From positions 3,224,001 to 3,288,000 of the forward strand of contig NZ_CP081862.1 in the NCBI RefSeq assembly GCF_019797765.1: a DNA stretch of 64,000 nucleotides, in the 5' to 3' direction. Origin of the DNA: Cellulomonas sp. C5510 (GTDB lineage: Bacteria; Actinomycetota; Actinomycetes; Actinomycetales; Cellulomonadaceae). The notes under the pieces were generated by a model, which saw nothing but the letters and a program-made list of their open reading frames with translations, searched no databases and had not been told where the DNA came from. A program made the position numbers and the translations under genes. Shown piece by piece: positions 9,773 through 20,122 of this stretch. Position 1 is the first letter of the stretch, and every line of letters begins with the position of its first letter.

Positions 9773-10459
9773 TCAGTCCTGCGCGACGCTGCCGCCGGCG
9801 GCCAGGATCTTCTCCTTGGCCGAGCCGGAGTAGGCGTCGACGGCCACGGACAGCTTGACCGTGAGCTCGCCGGTGCCGAGCACCTTGACCGGGGCGCCCT
9901 TGCGGACGGCACCCTTCGCGACCAGGTCGGCGACGGTGACGTCGCCGCCCTGCGGGTACAGCGCCGACAGCTTGTCCAGGTTCACGACCTGGTACTCGAC
10001 CCGGAACGGGTTCTTGAAGCCGCGGAGCTTGGGCAGCCGCATGTGCAGCGGCATCTGCCCACCCTCGAAGCGGTCCGGCACCTGGTACCGGGCCTTGGTG
10101 CCCTTGGTACCGCGACCGGCGGTCTTGCCCTTGGACGCCTCACCACGACCCACGCGGGTCTTGGCGGTCTTGGCGCCCGGAGCCGGACGCAGGTGGTGCA
10201 CCTTGAGGGTGCCGCCCGCGCCCACCTCCTCGGCGGGCTTCTCGGCCGGCTTGGCCTTCGGAGCAGCCTTGGCCTTGGCGGCCGGCTTCTCCTCCGCCGC
10301 AGCCGCCTCGGCCTTGGCCTTGGTGGTGCGGGCGGCGGGCTTCTTGGCGGCCGGCTTCTCGGCGGCAGCCGACTCGGTCGCCGTCGCCTTCTTGGCGCGC
10401 GTGGCCTTGGGAGCCGCGGCAGCGTCCTTCTCGACCTTCTCGGTCTCCTTCTCCGCCAT
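9773..10459 (-). CDS. rplO: 50S ribosomal protein L15 with a long Ala/Lys-rich N-terminal extension
   Basis: 228 residues from the ATG at 10459; a GTG at 10465 overlapping the rpmD stop is an alternative. The L15 domain starts near residue 84 ([14 protein letters not shown]) and has the expected Gly/Lys-rich loop ([19 protein letters not shown]) and the [18 protein letters not shown] core. Typical L15 is about 145-150 residues, so some 80 residues are extra: low-complexity Ala, Lys, Glu and Pro, like the tails of histone H1-like actinobacterial proteins. Start choice rests on GGAG five bases before the ATG. The gene ends the spc cluster before the hairpin at 9722-9764. Confidence 0.5.
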   Translation of the reverse strand: MAEKETEKVEKDAAAAPKATRAKKATATESAAAEKPAAKKPAARTTKAKAEAAAAEEKPAAKAKAAPKAKPAEKPAEEVGAGGTLKVHHLRPAPGAKTAKTRVGRGEASKGKTAGRGTKGTKARYQVPDRFEGGQMPLHMRLPKLRGFKNPFRVEYQVVNLDKLSALYPQGGDVTVADLVAKGAVRKGAPVKVLGTGELTVKLSVAVDAYSGSAKEKILAAGGSVAQD

Positions 10460-10461
10460 CG

Positions 10462-10644
10462 TCACTCCACCTCCTCGACTGCGACGAGGTGCGTCACCGT
10501 CTGGACCATGCCGCGGATCTCAGGGCGGTCCTCCTTGACGACGACGTCGCCGATCCGCTTCAGGCCCAGGGTGCGCAGCGTGTCGCGCTGGTTCTGCTTG
10601 CCGCCGATGGCGGACCTGGTCTGGGTCACCTTGAGGCGGGCCAT
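10462..10644 (-). CDS. rpmD: 50S ribosomal protein L30
   Basis: 60 residues, the full length of bacterial L30 ([15 protein letters not shown], then [10 protein letters not shown]). It is a structural protein of the large subunit. The ATG shares one base with the rpsE stop codon (TGATG), fixing the start and implying coupling. rplO begins 2 bp after its stop. Confidence 0.5.
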   Translation of the reverse strand: MARLKVTQTRSAIGGKQNQRDTLRTLGLKRIGDVVVKEDRPEIRGMVQTVTHLVAVEEVE

Positions 10645-11282
10645 CACGCACCCACCTTCTCGGTCTTGGCCGCGCGCCCCGCAGCCTGCGCCTTGAGCAT
10701 CGACGCCGGGGCGACGTGCTCGAGCGACAGGCCACGACGGGCGGCGACAGCAGCCGGCTCCTCGAGACCCTTCAGCGCCGCGACCGTGGCGTGCACGATG
10801 TTGATGGCGTTGGAGGAACCGAGGGACTTCGACAGGATGTCGTGCACGCCGGCGCACTCCAGCACCGCGCGCACCGGACCACCGGCGATCACACCGGTAC
10901 CCGGCGACGCGGGGCGCAGGAAGACGACACCGGCGGCGGCCTCACCCTGGATGGGGTGGGTGATGGTGCCCTGGATGCGGGGGACGCGGAAGAAGTTCTT
11001 CTTCGCCTCCTCGACACCCTTGGCGATCGCCGCGGGCACCTCCTTGGCCTTGCCGTAGCCGACGCCGACCGTGCCGTCGCCGTCACCCACGACCACGAGG
11101 GCCGTGAAGCTGAAGCGGCGGCCGCCCTTGACGACCTTGGCGACGCGGTTGATGGACACGACGCGCTCGAGGAACGCGCTCTTCTCGGCGGCGTCCCCGC
11201 GACGGCCGTCGCGACGACCACCGTCGCGGCGGTCACCGCCGCCCTGGGGAGCGCCCGTGTTGCTGCGCTGAGGAGCAGCCAT
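10644..11282 (-). CDS. rpsE: 30S ribosomal protein S5
   Basis: 212 residues. S5 lies at the mRNA entry channel of the small subunit and affects fidelity. The double-stranded RNA-binding part ([20 protein letters not shown]) and the C-terminal fold ([30 protein letters not shown]) are intact. The N-terminal about 35 residues are an Arg/Gly/Asp-rich extension ([17 protein letters not shown]) common in actinobacteria. It sits between rplR and rpmD and overlaps rpmD by one base. Confidence 0.5.
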   Translation of the reverse strand: MAAPQRSNTGAPQGGGDRRDGGRRDGRRGDAAEKSAFLERVVSINRVAKVVKGGRRFSFTALVVVGDGDGTVGVGYGKAKEVPAAIAKGVEEAKKNFFRVPRIQGTITHPIQGEAAAGVVFLRPASPGTGVIAGGPVRAVLECAGVHDILSKSLGSSNAINIVHATVAALKGLEEPAAVAARRGLSLEHVAPASMLKAQAAGRAAKTEKVGA

Positions 11283-11319
11283 CAGTGGATCCTCTTCTTC
11301 GATGCGGGAATGGTCGTCG

Positions 11320-11691
11320 TCACAGCGCCAGGCCGCCTTCGCGAGCGGCGTCGGCGACCGCGGCCACCCGACCGTGGTACTTGTTGCCGCCGCGGTCGAA
11401 GACCACCGCGTCGATGCCGGCGGCCTTCGCGCGCTCGGCGATCAGCTCGCCGACCTTGCGGGCCTTGGCCGTCTTGTCGCCCTCGGCGCCCCGCAGGTCC
11501 GCCTCGAGCGTCGAGGCGGAGACCAGCGTGCGGCCCACGGCGTCGTCGACGACCTGCGCGACGAGGTTGCGGTTCGACCGGGTGACGACCAGGCGCGGAC
11601 GCGCGGCGGTGCCGGCGACCTTCTTGCGCAGCCGGAGGTGGCGGCGCCGACGGGCCTTGAACTTGCCCTTACCGATGATGGTGATCGCCAT
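11320..11691 (-). CDS. rplR: 50S ribosomal protein L18
   Basis: 123 residues, normal family length. L18 binds 5S rRNA in the central protuberance. The Arg-rich N-terminus ([16 protein letters not shown]) and the conserved [12 protein letters not shown] and [20 protein letters not shown] motifs are present. Start ATG at 11691 lies 3 bp after the rplF stop; rpsE follows after 37 bp. Confidence 0.5.
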   Translation of the reverse strand: MAITIIGKGKFKARRRRHLRLRKKVAGTAARPRLVVTRSNRNLVAQVVDDAVGRTLVSASTLEADLRGAEGDKTAKARKVGELIAERAKAAGIDAVVFDRGGNKYHGRVAAVADAAREGGLAL

Positions 11692-11694
11692 GGC

Positions 11695-12234
11695 TCACTT
11701 ACCAGCCTTTCCGACCTTGCGGCGGACGTTCTCGCCCGCGTAGCGCACGCCCTTGCCCTTGTACGGCTCGGGCTTGCGGATCTTGCGGATGTTCGCGGCG
11801 ACCTCGCCCACCTGCTGCTTGTCGATGCCCGCGACCGAGAACTTGGTCGGGGACTCGACGGCGAAGGTGATGCCGGCGGGCGGCGTCACGGACACCGGGT
11901 GGCTGAAGCCGAGCGCGAACTCGAGCGCGTCGCCCTTGGCCGTCACGCGGTAACCGGTGCCGACGATCTCCAGCTTCTTCTCGTAGCCGGCGGTGACGCC
12001 GGTGACGAGGTTCGCCAGGAGGGTGCGCGTGAGGCCGTGCAGCGACCGCGAGAGGCGCTCGTCGTTCGGACGGGTGACCACGAGGGCCCCCTCGTCGTCG
12101 CGCGCGACCTCGATGGGGGACGCCACGGTGTGCGTGAGGGTGCCCTTCGGGCCCTTCACCGTCACCACGGCGCCGTTGATGTCGACATCCACGCCGGCCG
12201 GGACCGGGACGGGGATTCTGCCGATACGAGACAT
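11695..12234 (-). CDS. rplF: 50S ribosomal protein L6
   Basis: 179 residues, normal length. L6 sits near the factor-binding site of the large subunit. It begins [18 protein letters not shown] and ends with the conserved [20 protein letters not shown] signature. Part of the spc gene order rpsH-rplF-rplR. Confidence 0.5.
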   Translation of the reverse strand: MSRIGRIPVPVPAGVDVDINGAVVTVKGPKGTLTHTVASPIEVARDDEGALVVTRPNDERLSRSLHGLTRTLLANLVTGVTAGYEKKLEIVGTGYRVTAKGDALEFALGFSHPVSVTPPAGITFAVESPTKFSVAGIDKQQVGEVAANIRKIRKPEPYKGKGVRYAGENVRRKVGKAGK

Positions 12235-12259
12235 TGGCTAGCTCCTTTCCGTCTCGGAC

Positions 12260-12658
12260 TTACCAGACGTAGGCGAGGACTTCCCCACCCACGCCCTTCT
12301 TGGCGGCCTGCTTGTCCGTCAGGAGACCGGAGGACGTGGACAGGATCGCCACGCCCAGGCCACCGAGGACCTTCGGCAGGTTGGTGGACTTCGCGTACAC
12401 CCGCAGACCGGGCTTGGACACGCGCTTGATGCCGGCGAGCGCACGCTCGCGGCTCGGGCCGTACTTCAGCTCGACCACGAGGTTCTTGCCCACACGGGCG
12501 TCCTCGACGGTCCAGCCGGAGATGTAGCCCTCGGCCTGAAGGATCTCCGCGATGTGCGACTTCAGCTTCGAGTACGGGATGCTCACCGTGTCGTGGTGAG
12601 CCGAGTTCGCGTTACGCAGACGCGTCAGGAAGTCTGCGATCGGGTCGGTCATCGTCAT
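12260..12658 (-). CDS. rpsH: 30S ribosomal protein S8
   Basis: 132 residues. S8 is a primary 16S rRNA binder and, in enterobacteria, the translational repressor of the spc operon. It starts [20 protein letters not shown], the same double-Met start used by other actinobacterial S8 proteins, which favours 12658 over 12652. The C-terminal [20 protein letters not shown] signature is intact. A 79 bp gap with an imperfect GC-rich stem separates it from rpsZ. Confidence 0.5.
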   Translation of the reverse strand: MTMTDPIADFLTRLRNANSAHHDTVSIPYSKLKSHIAEILQAEGYISGWTVEDARVGKNLVVELKYGPSRERALAGIKRVSKPGLRVYAKSTNLPKVLGGLGVAILSTSSGLLTDKQAAKKGVGGEVLAYVW

Positions 12659-12737
12659 GGGGGCGTTCTGCCCTTCCTCGCCGTGGTTTCCGCGGGGCCG
12701 CCCGTGGGCGGGCCGCCGCGGACCTACGACGTCGTTG

Positions 12738-12923
12738 TTACCAGCTGCTCTTGGTCACGCCCGGGAGCTGGCCCGCGTGGGCCATCTCGCGCACGCAGAT
12801 CCGGCACAGGCCGAACTTGCGGTACACCGAGTGCGGACGACCGCACCGCTGGCACCGGGTGTAGGCGCGCACGGCGAACTTCTGCTTGCCCGCGGCCTTG
12901 TTGATCAGGGCGGTCTTCGCCAT
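12738..12923 (-). CDS. rpsZ: 30S ribosomal protein S14, zinc-binding type Z
   Basis: 61 residues. The four zinc ligands C24, C27, C40 and C43 (CQRC and CRIC) mark the zinc-containing C+ form of S14, as opposed to the longer zinc-free paralogue that some actinobacteria induce under zinc limitation. Located in the usual place between rplE and rpsH, 1 bp after the rplE stop. Confidence 0.5.
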   Translation of the reverse strand: MAKTALINKAAGKQKFAVRAYTRCQRCGRPHSVYRKFGLCRICVREMAHAGQLPGVTKSSW

Positions 12924-12924
12924 G

Positions 12925-13503
12925 TCAGTCCTCCTTGAAGGGGAAGCCGAGGTGCTTCAGGAGCGCCCGGCCCTCCGCGTCGGTGGTGGCGGTGGTGACC
13001 ACCGTGATGTCCATGCCGCGGACCCGGTCGATCTTGTCCTGGTCGATCTCGTGGAACATCGACTGCTCGGTCAGGCCGAAGGTGTAGTTGCCGTGGCCGT
13101 CGAACTGCTTGGCCGACAGGCCGCGGAAGTCGCGGATGCGCGGCAGCGCGGTCGACAGCAGGCGGTCCAGGAACTCCCAGGCACGGTCGCCGCGCAGCGT
13201 GACGTGCGCGCCGATCGGCATGCCCTCACGCAGCTTGAACTGCGCGATGGACTTGCGGGCCTTGGTGACCTGCGGCTTCTGACCCGTGATCTGCTGGAGG
13301 TCGCGGATGGCGCCCTCGATCAGCTTCGAGTCCTTCGCCGCGTCGCCGACGCCCATGTTCACGACGACCTTCACCAGGCGCGCGACCTGGTTCACGTTCT
13401 CGTGCTGGAACTCCTCGCGGAGCGCGGGACGGATCGCCTCGTTGTACCGCACCTTCAGGCGCGGCACCGGGTACGCCCGGGTGGTCTCGTCGATGGCGGT
13501 CAT
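12925..13503 (-). CDS. rplE: 50S ribosomal protein L5
   Basis: 192 residues. L5 binds 5S rRNA and contacts the P-site tRNA. Conserved [34 protein letters not shown] and [20 protein letters not shown] motifs are seen. The ATG at 13503 overlaps the rplX stop by one base (TGATG), supporting this start. Confidence 0.5.
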   Translation of the reverse strand: MTAIDETTRAYPVPRLKVRYNEAIRPALREEFQHENVNQVARLVKVVVNMGVGDAAKDSKLIEGAIRDLQQITGQKPQVTKARKSIAQFKLREGMPIGAHVTLRGDRAWEFLDRLLSTALPRIRDFRGLSAKQFDGHGNYTFGLTEQSMFHEIDQDKIDRVRGMDITVVTTATTDAEGRALLKHLGFPFKED

Positions 13504-13850
13504 CAGATGTCCTTACCGGAGCGCTTGGCGACGCGGACCCGGACGGTGCGGGTGCGGCCGTCGCGCTCGACCTGCTCGGTGCGGTAGCCGACCCGGGTGC
13601 CGCGCTTGGTCTCCGGGTCCACCAGCATCACGTTGCTGATGTGGATCGGGGCCTCGACGGTCTCGATGCCGCCGGTGCGGGAGCCACGCTGGCTCTGGCC
13701 GACCTTGGTGTGCTTGGTGACCCGGTGGATGCCCTCGACGACGACGCGGTCGCGGTCGGTGAGCACCTCGAGCACCCGGCCCTGCTTGCCCCGGTCCTTG
13801 CGGGAGCCGGAGATGACGACCACCAGGTCGCCCTTCTTGATCTTCGCCAT
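13503..13850 (-). CDS. rplX: 50S ribosomal protein L24
   Basis: 115 residues. L24 is an early assembly protein of the large subunit near the exit tunnel. The KOW motif is at the N-terminus ([20 protein letters not shown]) and the [17 protein letters not shown] signature follows. Flanked by rplN (2 bp) and rplE (overlap). Confidence 0.5.
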   Translation of the reverse strand: MAKIKKGDLVVVISGSRKDRGKQGRVLEVLTDRDRVVVEGIHRVTKHTKVGQSQRGSRTGGIETVEAPIHISNVMLVDPETKRGTRVGYRTEQVERDGRTRTVRVRVAKRSGKDI

Positions 13851-13852
13851 GG

Positions 13853-14221
13853 TCAGAGCACCTCCGGAGCCAGCGAGATGATCTTCATGAACTTCTTGTC
13901 GCGCAGCTCGCGGCCCACGGGGCCGAAGATGCGGGTCCCGCGCGGCTCGCCGTCGTTCTTGAGGATCACCGCGGCGTTCTCGTCGAACTTGATGTAGGAC
14001 CCGTCGACGCGCCGGCGCTCCTTGCGGGTGCGCACGACGACCGCCTTCACGACGTCGCCCTTCTTGACGTTGCCGCCGGGGATCGCGTCCTTGACGGTGG
14101 CGACGATGACGTCACCGATACCGGCGTAGCGACGACCGGAACCGCCGAGAACCCGGATGCAGAGGATCTCCTTCGCACCCGTGTTGTCGGCGACCCGAAG
14201 TCGCGACTCCTGCTGAATCAT
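13853..14221 (-). CDS. rplN: 50S ribosomal protein L14
   Basis: 122 residues, the canonical length. L14 lies at the subunit interface (bridge B8). It begins [20 protein letters not shown] and carries the family signature around [21 protein letters not shown] 78 bp gap separates it from rpsQ, the conventional boundary between the S10 and spc gene sets; I see no convincing promoter or terminator in the gap. Confidence 0.5.
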   Translation of the reverse strand: MIQQESRLRVADNTGAKEILCIRVLGGSGRRYAGIGDVIVATVKDAIPGGNVKKGDVVKAVVVRTRKERRRVDGSYIKFDENAAVILKNDGEPRGTRIFGPVGRELRDKKFMKIISLAPEVL

Positions 14222-14299
14222 CTACAGAACTCCTGTCGTCTGCCGGTTCTCGCACGCTGGCGAGCCTGGCCGAACGGATATGTGGTGAGGAGGGCGGAC

Positions 14300-14593
14300 T
14301 TACTTCGCCTTCTCGAGGATCTCCACCAGGCGCCACCGCTTGGTCGCGGACAGGGGGCGGGTCTCCATGATGACGACCAGGTCGCCGACGCCGGCGGTGC
14401 CGGCCTCGTCGTGGACCTTGACCTTGCTGGTCCGCCGGATGACCTTGCCGTAGAGCGGGTGCTTGACCCGGTCCTCGACCTCGACCACGACGGTCTTCTG
14501 CATCTTGTCGCTGACCACGTAGCCGCGCCGCGTCTTGCGGTAGGGACGCGCCTGCGCGACCGCGGTGGTGGTCTCGTTGCTGTTCTCGCTCAT
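14300..14593 (-). CDS. rpsQ: 30S ribosomal protein S17
   Basis: 97 residues. S17 is a primary 16S rRNA-binding protein. The OB-fold signature [20 protein letters not shown] and the [20 protein letters not shown] segment are present. The ATG at 14593 is preceded by GAGGA, which decides it over a longer frame running back into rpmC. The first 15 residues are a Ser/Thr/Asn-rich extension. Confidence 0.5.
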   Translation of the reverse strand: MSENSNETTTAVAQARPYRKTRRGYVVSDKMQKTVVVEVEDRVKHPLYGKVIRRTSKVKVHDEAGTAGVGDLVVIMETRPLSATKRWRLVEILEKAK

Positions 14594-14600
14594 CGAGTCC

Positions 14601-14840
14601 TCACTCGCTCGCACTCGGGGCGGTCCGGATGCCGAGCTCGCGCTCGCGCAGGATCGTGTAGATCCGGGCGATGTCACGACGCACGGCCTTGAGGCGGCCG
14701 TGGCTCTCGAGCTGACCGGTGGCCGACTGGAAGCGCAGGTTGAACAGCTCCTCCTTGGCCTTCTTCAGCTCGGCCACGAGACGCTCGTCGTCGAAGGCGT
14801 CCAGCTCGGTGGGAGCCAGGTCCTTGGTGCCGATAGCCAT
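14601..14840 (-). CDS. rpmC: 50S ribosomal protein L29
   Basis: 79 residues. L29 is a coiled-coil protein at the tunnel exit, part of the docking site for trigger factor and SRP. Conserved [20 protein letters not shown] and [19 protein letters not shown]. The ATG at 14840 lies 1 bp after the rplP stop; an in-frame GTG at 14852 is a less likely start. Confidence 0.5.
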   Translation of the reverse strand: MAIGTKDLAPTELDAFDDERLVAELKKAKEELFNLRFQSATGQLESHGRLKAVRRDIARIYTILRERELGIRTAPSASE

Positions 14841-14841
14841 C

Positions 14842-15258
14842 TCAGTTACCACCCTCGCGAACCACGAAACGGGTCTTCATCGGGAGCTTGTGCTGCGCGC
14901 GGCGCATGGCCTCGCGAGCCAGCGGCTCCGGGACGCCGGCGAGCTCGAACATCACTCGGCCGGGCTTGACGTTGGCGATCCACCACTCGGGCGAGCCCTT
15001 ACCGGAACCCATGCGGGTCTCGGCGGGCTTCTTGGTGAGCGGCCGGTCCGGGTAGATGTTGATCCAGACCTTGCCGCCACGCTTGATGTGGCGGGTCATG
15101 GCGATACGAGCAGCCTCGATCTGCCGGTTCGTCACGTAGGCGGGCTCGAGGGCCTGGATGCCGTACTCGCCGAACGCGATCGAGGTGCCACCCGTCGCGG
15201 CGCCGGAGCGCCCGGGGTGGTGCTGCTTGCGGTGCTTCAGCCGGCGCGGGATCAGCAC
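14842..15258 (-). CDS. rplP: 50S ribosomal protein L16
   Basis: 138 residues starting at GTG. L16 contacts the A-site region and is needed for peptidyl-transferase-centre maturation. It starts [20 protein letters not shown] and has the conserved [20 protein letters not shown] and [19 protein letters not shown] motifs. Three bases separate it from rpsC. Confidence 0.5.
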   Translation of the reverse strand: MLIPRRLKHRKQHHPGRSGAATGGTSIAFGEYGIQALEPAYVTNRQIEAARIAMTRHIKRGGKVWINIYPDRPLTKKPAETRMGSGKGSPEWWIANVKPGRVMFELAGVPEPLAREAMRRAQHKLPMKTRFVVREGGN

Positions 15259-15261
15259 GGC

Positions 15262-16095
<834 letters not shown>

Positions 16096-16096
16096 G

Positions 16097-16462
16097 TCAG
16101 GCCCTTCCCTTCGTCTCACGCTCGGCGACGACCACCGTGATGTGGCTCGTGCGCTTGAGGATCTGGCTCGCGCGGCCCTGCGCCCGGGGGCGGAACCGCT
16201 TGAGGGTCGGACCCTCGTCGACGTACGCCTCGGCGACGTACAGGTTGGTCTCGTCGAAGCGCTCACCGGCACGCTTGGCGCCCTCGCGGGCGTTCGCGAT
16301 CGCGGACTCGACGACCTTGAGGACCGTCTCACCCGCGGCCTGCGGCGCGAACTTCAGCGTCGACACGGCCTCGCCGGCCTGCTTGCCACGGATGAGGTCC
16401 ACGACGCGCCGGGCCTTCTGGGGCGTGACGCGGACGAACCGCGCCTTCGCCTTGGCTTCCAT
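16097..16462 (-). CDS. rplV: 50S ribosomal protein L22
   Basis: 121 residues. L22 lines the exit tunnel; its beta-hairpin is a macrolide-resistance site. Conserved [20 protein letters not shown] and the hairpin region [20 protein letters not shown] are visible with no insertion or deletion. Located between rpsS and rpsC. Confidence 0.5.
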   Translation of the reverse strand: MEAKAKARFVRVTPQKARRVVDLIRGKQAGEAVSTLKFAPQAAGETVLKVVESAIANAREGAKRAGERFDETNLYVAEAYVDEGPTLKRFRPRAQGRASQILKRTSHITVVVAERETKGRA

Positions 16463-16518
16463 TGCTGTCCTGCCTTCTTGTCTCTGCCGTCAGGGCAGTC
16501 GCTGCGCCGACCCGCGGG

Positions 16519-16800
16519 TCAGCGGCGACGGCCCTTCCGGTCGTCCTTCTCGTGGCCGCGGAACGTCCGCGTCGGGGCGAACTCGCCGAGCTTGTGCCCG
16601 ACCATCGACTCCGTCACGAACACCGGCGTGTGCTTGCGGCCGTCGTGCACCGCGAACGTGTGACCCAGGAAGTCGGGCGTGATCATCGAGCGCCGCGACC
16701 AGGTCTTGATGACGTTCTTGGTGCCGGCCGCGTTCTGCGCGTCGACCTTCTTCTGCAGGTGCCCGTCGACGAAGGGCCCCTTCTTCAGGCTGCGAGGCAT
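16519..16800 (-). CDS. rpsS: 30S ribosomal protein S19
   Basis: 93 residues, canonical length. S19 sits in the small-subunit head near the A-site finger. It begins [19 protein letters not shown] and has [20 protein letters not shown] and [18 protein letters not shown] 56 bp gap precedes rplV. Confidence 0.5.
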   Translation of the reverse strand: MPRSLKKGPFVDGHLQKKVDAQNAAGTKNVIKTWSRRSMITPDFLGHTFAVHDGRKHTPVFVTESMVGHKLGEFAPTRTFRGHEKDDRKGRRR

Positions 16801-16815
16801 TCTCCCGGCTCCCTA

Positions 16816-17652
16816 TCAGCGCTTCTTGCCGGTGCGGCGGCGACGGACGATGAGCTTGTCGCTCGGCTTGTTCGGACGGCGCGTGCGGCCCTCCGGCTGG
16901 CCCCAGGGGCTCACCGGGTGACGACCACCGGACGTCTTGCCCTCACCACCACCGTGCGGGTGGTCGATCGGGTTCATCGCGACACCGCGGACCGAGGGGC
17001 GCTTGCCCTTCCAGCGCATGCGGCCGGCCTTGCCCCAGTTGATGTTCGACTGCTCGGCGTTGCCGACCTCGCCGATCGTGGCGCGGCAGCGCAGGTCGAC
17101 GTTCCGGATCTCGCCGGACGGCATGCGCAGCTGCGCGTACGGGCCGTCCTTCGCGACGAGCTGCACGGACGCACCGGCCGAGCGGGCGATCTTCGCGCCG
17201 CCACCGGGCTTCAGCTCGATGGCGTGGATGACCGTACCGGTCGGGATGTTGCGCAGCGGCAGGTTGTTGCCCGGCTTGATGTCGGCACCGGCGCCGTTCT
17301 CGACGACGTCGCCCTGACGCAGCTTGTTCGGCGCGATGATGTAGCGCTTCTCGCCGTCCGCGTAGTGCAGCAGCGCGATGCGCGCCGTGCGGTTCGGGTC
17401 GTACTCGATGTGCGCGACCTTGGCCGGCACGCCGTCCTTGTCGTGACGACGGAAGTCGATCACGCGGTAGGCGCGCTTGTGCCCGCCGCCCTGGTGCCGC
17501 ATCGTGACGCGGCCGGTCGAGTTGCGACCACCGGTCTTGTGCAGCGGACGGACCAGCGACTTCTCCGGCTCCGAGCGCGTGATCTCGACGAAGTCGGCGA
17601 CGCTCGCGCCGCGGCGGCCCGGCGTCGTCGGCTTGTACTTACGGATTCCCAT
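16816..17652 (-). CDS. rplB: 50S ribosomal protein L2
   Basis: 278 residues. L2 is required for subunit association and the peptidyl transferase centre. The conserved [20 protein letters not shown] segment contains the key histidine near the active site. The N-terminal [14 protein letters not shown] and the SVRGVA signature are normal. rpsS follows after 15 bp. Confidence 0.5.
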   Translation of the reverse strand: MGIRKYKPTTPGRRGASVADFVEITRSEPEKSLVRPLHKTGGRNSTGRVTMRHQGGGHKRAYRVIDFRRHDKDGVPAKVAHIEYDPNRTARIALLHYADGEKRYIIAPNKLRQGDVVENGAGADIKPGNNLPLRNIPTGTVIHAIELKPGGGAKIARSAGASVQLVAKDGPYAQLRMPSGEIRNVDLRCRATIGEVGNAEQSNINWGKAGRMRWKGKRPSVRGVAMNPIDHPHGGGEGKTSGGRHPVSPWGQPEGRTRRPNKPSDKLIVRRRRTGKKR

Positions 17653-17685
17653 GGGGATCTGTCCTCAATCTGCTCTCAGGCCCGG

Positions 17686-17988
17686 TCAGCCGACCGGTCC
17701 GCCGAAGATGTCGATCGTGCCCTCGCGGAGGGTGACGATCGCGCGCTTCGTGTCCTTGCGCTTGCCCATCCCGAACTTGGTCCGCCGCGACTTGCCCTTG
17801 CGGTTGATCGTGTTCACGGACTCGACCTTGACCGAGAAGACCTGCTCGACGGCGATCTTGATCTCGGTCTTGTTGGCGCGCGGGTCGACGATGAAGGTGT
17901 ACTTGCCCTCGTCGAGCAGCCCGTAGCTCTTCTCGGAGACGACCGGCGCGATCAGGATGTCGCGGGGGTCCTTGGCGACGGTGGTCAC
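17686..17988 (-). CDS. rplW: 50S ribosomal protein L23
   Basis: 100 residues starting at GTG. L23 forms the main docking site for trigger factor and SRP at the tunnel exit. Conserved [19 protein letters not shown] and [20 protein letters not shown]. The start overlaps the rplD stop by four bases (GTGA), implying coupling. Confidence 0.5.
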   Translation of the reverse strand: MTTVAKDPRDILIAPVVSEKSYGLLDEGKYTFIVDPRANKTEIKIAVEQVFSVKVESVNTINRKGKSRRTKFGMGKRKDTKRAIVTLREGTIDIFGGPVG

Positions 17989-18677
17989 TTGGCGTCCTCC
18001 TCGGCCTCGGACGACGTCGCGACGGCGGTCGCGCCGCGGCCCTTGACGGGACCGGCGAGGAACGTGTCGAGCGCGCCCTGGGTGAACACGACGTCGTCGG
18101 AGACGAGCACGTCGTAGGTGTTGAGCTGGTCGGCGACGAGCAGGTGGACCCGCTCGACGTTGCGCAGCGACTTCCAGGCCAGCTCGTCCGCGCGCTCCAC
18201 GACCACGAGGACGTGCTTGCGGCCGGACAGCGTGTCCAGGACCTGCAGCGCGGCCTTGGTCGAGGGGGCCTCGTCGATGCCGAAGCCCGTGACCACGTGC
18301 ACGCGGCCGGCACGGGCGCGGTCCGAGAGAGCACCGCGGAGCGCCGCGGCCTTCATCTTCTTCGGGGTCCGCTGGGAGTAGTCGCGCGGGGTCGGGCCGT
18401 GGACGGTGCCACCGCCGGCGAACTGCGGCGCACGGGTCGAACCCTGGCGGGCGCGGCCGGTGCCCTTCTGCTTGTACGGCTTCTTGCCACCACCGCGGAC
18501 CTCGCCGCGGGTCTTGGTGTCGTGGGTGCCCTGCCGCGCGGCGGCGAGCTGGGCGACGACGACCTGGTGGATCAGCGGGATGTTCGTCTGCGCGTCGAAC
18601 ACCTCACCGGGCAGGTCGGCCGTGCCGGCCTTCTTGCCCTGGGCGTCGAGCACGTCGACGGTCAGCGTCTCGGACAT
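17985..18677 (-). CDS. rplD: 50S ribosomal protein L4
   Basis: 230 residues. L4 has a globular domain and a basic loop reaching the exit tunnel; in enterobacteria it also autoregulates the S10 operon. The loop region ([20 protein letters not shown], then [17 protein letters not shown]) is intact. The ATG at 18677 ([11 protein letters not shown]) is chosen; an upstream ATG at 18686 overlapping the rplC stop would add three residues. The Ala/Glu-rich C-terminus is short. Confidence 0.5.
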   Translation of the reverse strand: MSETLTVDVLDAQGKKAGTADLPGEVFDAQTNIPLIHQVVVAQLAAARQGTHDTKTRGEVRGGGKKPYKQKGTGRARQGSTRAPQFAGGGTVHGPTPRDYSQRTPKKMKAAALRGALSDRARAGRVHVVTGFGIDEAPSTKAALQVLDTLSGRKHVLVVVERADELAWKSLRNVERVHLLVADQLNTYDVLVSDDVVFTQGALDTFLAGPVKGRGATAVATSSEAEEDAK

Positions 18678-18682
18678 GAGGC

Positions 18683-19342
18683 TCATGCCCCCTTCACGGC
18701 GGTACGCACGACGACGACGCCCCGCTTCGGGCCAGGAACCGCGCCCTTGAGCAGCAGCAGACCCTTCTCGGCGTCGACCGCGTGGACGGTCAGGTTCTGG
18801 GTGGTCTGGCGGGCGTTGCCCATCCGGCCGGCCATCCGCAGGCCCTTGAACACGCGCGACGGGGTCGAGGCCCCACCGATCGAGCCCGGCTTGCGGTGGT
18901 TGCGGTGCGAACCGTGCGAGGCGGAGACACCGGCGAACCCGTGGCGCTTCATGACACCGGCGGTGCCCTTGCCCTTGGTGGTGCCGATCACGTCGACCAG
19001 CGAACCGGCCTCGAAGGCCGCCGCGGTGATCTCCTGACCGAGCGTGAACTCGGAGGCGTCCGACGTGCGGATCTCGGCCACGTGCCGACGGGGGGTGACC
19101 CCCGCCTTCTCGAAGTGGCCCTTGAGCGGCTTCGTGACCTTGCGCGGGTCCACCTGGCCGTAGGCCAGCTGCACCGCGGCGTAGCCGTCGGCCTCAGCGG
19201 AGCGCACCTGGGTGACGACGTTCGTGCCGACCTCGACCACGGTGACGGGGACGAGACGGCCATCGGCGTCCCAGACCTGCGTCATACCGAGCTTCGTGCC
19301 GAGCACCGCCGTGACGGGGCGCGCGTTCTGCTGGGTAACCAT
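18683..19342 (-). CDS. rplC: 50S ribosomal protein L3
   Basis: 219 residues. L3 starts 23S rRNA assembly and reaches the peptidyl transferase centre. It carries [20 protein letters not shown] at the start and the family signature [20 protein letters not shown]. No mutation at the tip region is evident. Located 22 bp after rpsJ. Confidence 0.5.
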   Translation of the reverse strand: MVTQQNARPVTAVLGTKLGMTQVWDADGRLVPVTVVEVGTNVVTQVRSAEADGYAAVQLAYGQVDPRKVTKPLKGHFEKAGVTPRRHVAEIRTSDASEFTLGQEITAAAFEAGSLVDVIGTTKGKGTAGVMKRHGFAGVSASHGSHRNHRKPGSIGGASTPSRVFKGLRMAGRMGNARQTTQNLTVHAVDAEKGLLLLKGAVPGPKRGVVVVRTAVKGA

Positions 19343-19364
19343 GAAGATCAGTTCCTTCCCAGCG

Positions 19365-19673
19365 TCAGAGCTTGATCTCGATGTTCACGTCCGCGGGCAG
19401 GTCGAGTCGCATGAGCGAGTCGACGGCCTTCGGCGTGGGGTCGATGATGTCGATGAGCCGCTTGTGCGTGCGCATCTCGAAGTGCTCGCGGCTGTCCTTG
19501 TACTTGTGAGGCGACCGGATGACGCAGAAGACGTTCTTCTCCGTCGGCAGCGGCACCGGACCCACGACCGTCGCACCAGCGCGGGTCACCGTGTCGACGA
19601 TCTTGCGCGCCGAGCTGTCGATGACCTCGTGGTCGTAGGACTTGAGCCGGATGCGGATCTTCTGTCCCGCCAT
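19365..19673 (-). CDS. rpsJ: 30S ribosomal protein S10
   Basis: 102 residues beginning [20 protein letters not shown]10 serves both the small-subunit head and, as NusE, transcription antitermination. The family signature [20 protein letters not shown] is present. First gene of the S10-spc cluster; an AGAGAGAAG stretch precedes the ATG. The upstream leader is about 250 nt from the proposed promoter at 19934-19963. Confidence 0.5.
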   Translation of the reverse strand: MAGQKIRIRLKSYDHEVIDSSARKIVDTVTRAGATVVGPVPLPTEKNVFCVIRSPHKYKDSREHFEMRTHKRLIDIIDPTPKAVDSLMRLDLPADVNIEIKL

Positions 19674-19933
19674 GGCGTCGTCTACTTCTCTCTCTTCGAA
19701 CTGCCTGGTGTCCGACCCCCGCACTCGGGCGTGTCGCTTTTCGCGACGTACCTCTGCGCCGGTCCCTTCCGGCACGCGGGGCGCGCGCCGGCCGGGACGA
19801 GGTCGTTGGTGTGATGGAGTCCCGCGCCGGGTGACCCCGGGCTCCGTTCGGACTCGCAACGCGTCCCTGCCCACTCGTCCGGGGCGCTCCGCACGCATGC
19901 GCGCAGGCAGCCCCGTCGTCGGGCAACTTGTCT
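19674..19933 (-). other. Long 5' leader of the S10-spc cluster
   Basis: About 250 nt between the proposed promoter and rpsJ without a convincing gene. It holds a small perfect hairpin at 19735-19749 (GTCGC, loop GAAAA, GCGAC) and several GC-rich imperfect stems. A regulatory role is possible, but I cannot match it to a known S10 leader class. Confidence 0.5.
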
Positions 19934-19963
19934 AGTGTGCCAGCCGGGGCGCGAAAGGTCCAA
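19934..19963 (-). promoter_or_regulatory. Proposed S10 operon promoter
   Basis: On the minus strand TTGGAC (19958-19963) and CACACT (19934-19939) are separated by 18 bp, a reasonable match to housekeeping sigma. An overlapping TAGACA lies just downstream of the -10. Position and spacing support it; no other good candidate is seen between repeat A and rpsJ. Confidence 0.5.
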
Positions 19964-20024
19964 CCGGGTCTCCGTCACACCCGCACGATCACGCGGCACA
20001 CCCGCCGCCCACCCCCTCGGCTCC

Positions 20025-20114
20025 CCTCGGAGGCTCCGAACGCGTTCGGAGAGTGCCGCGCGTCATCGTGGTGGTCCGCGGGGCACCACGATGACACGTC
20101 GGAGCCTCCGACGG
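20025..20114 (-). repeat. Palindromic intergenic repeat, copy A
   Basis: About 90 bp, aligning with copies B, C and D when read on the minus strand. It has perfect outer inverted arms TCGGAGGCTCCGA (20027-20039) and TCGGAGCCTCCGA (20099-20111), a perfect 12 bp central stem (GTCATCGTGGTG at 20062-20073 with its complement at 20084-20095, 10 nt loop), and a perfect 18 bp palindrome CTCCGAACGCGTTCGGAG (20034-20051). It begins 8 bases after the stop codon of the DUF559 gene and is inverted relative to copy B. Confidence 0.5.
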
Positions 20115-20122
20115 CGGTCCCG

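Noticed and set aside
12659..12737. Terminator between rpsZ and rpsH
   Set aside because: The GC-rich stem is imperfect and lies inside a run of genes that must be cotranscribed; not strong enough to call.
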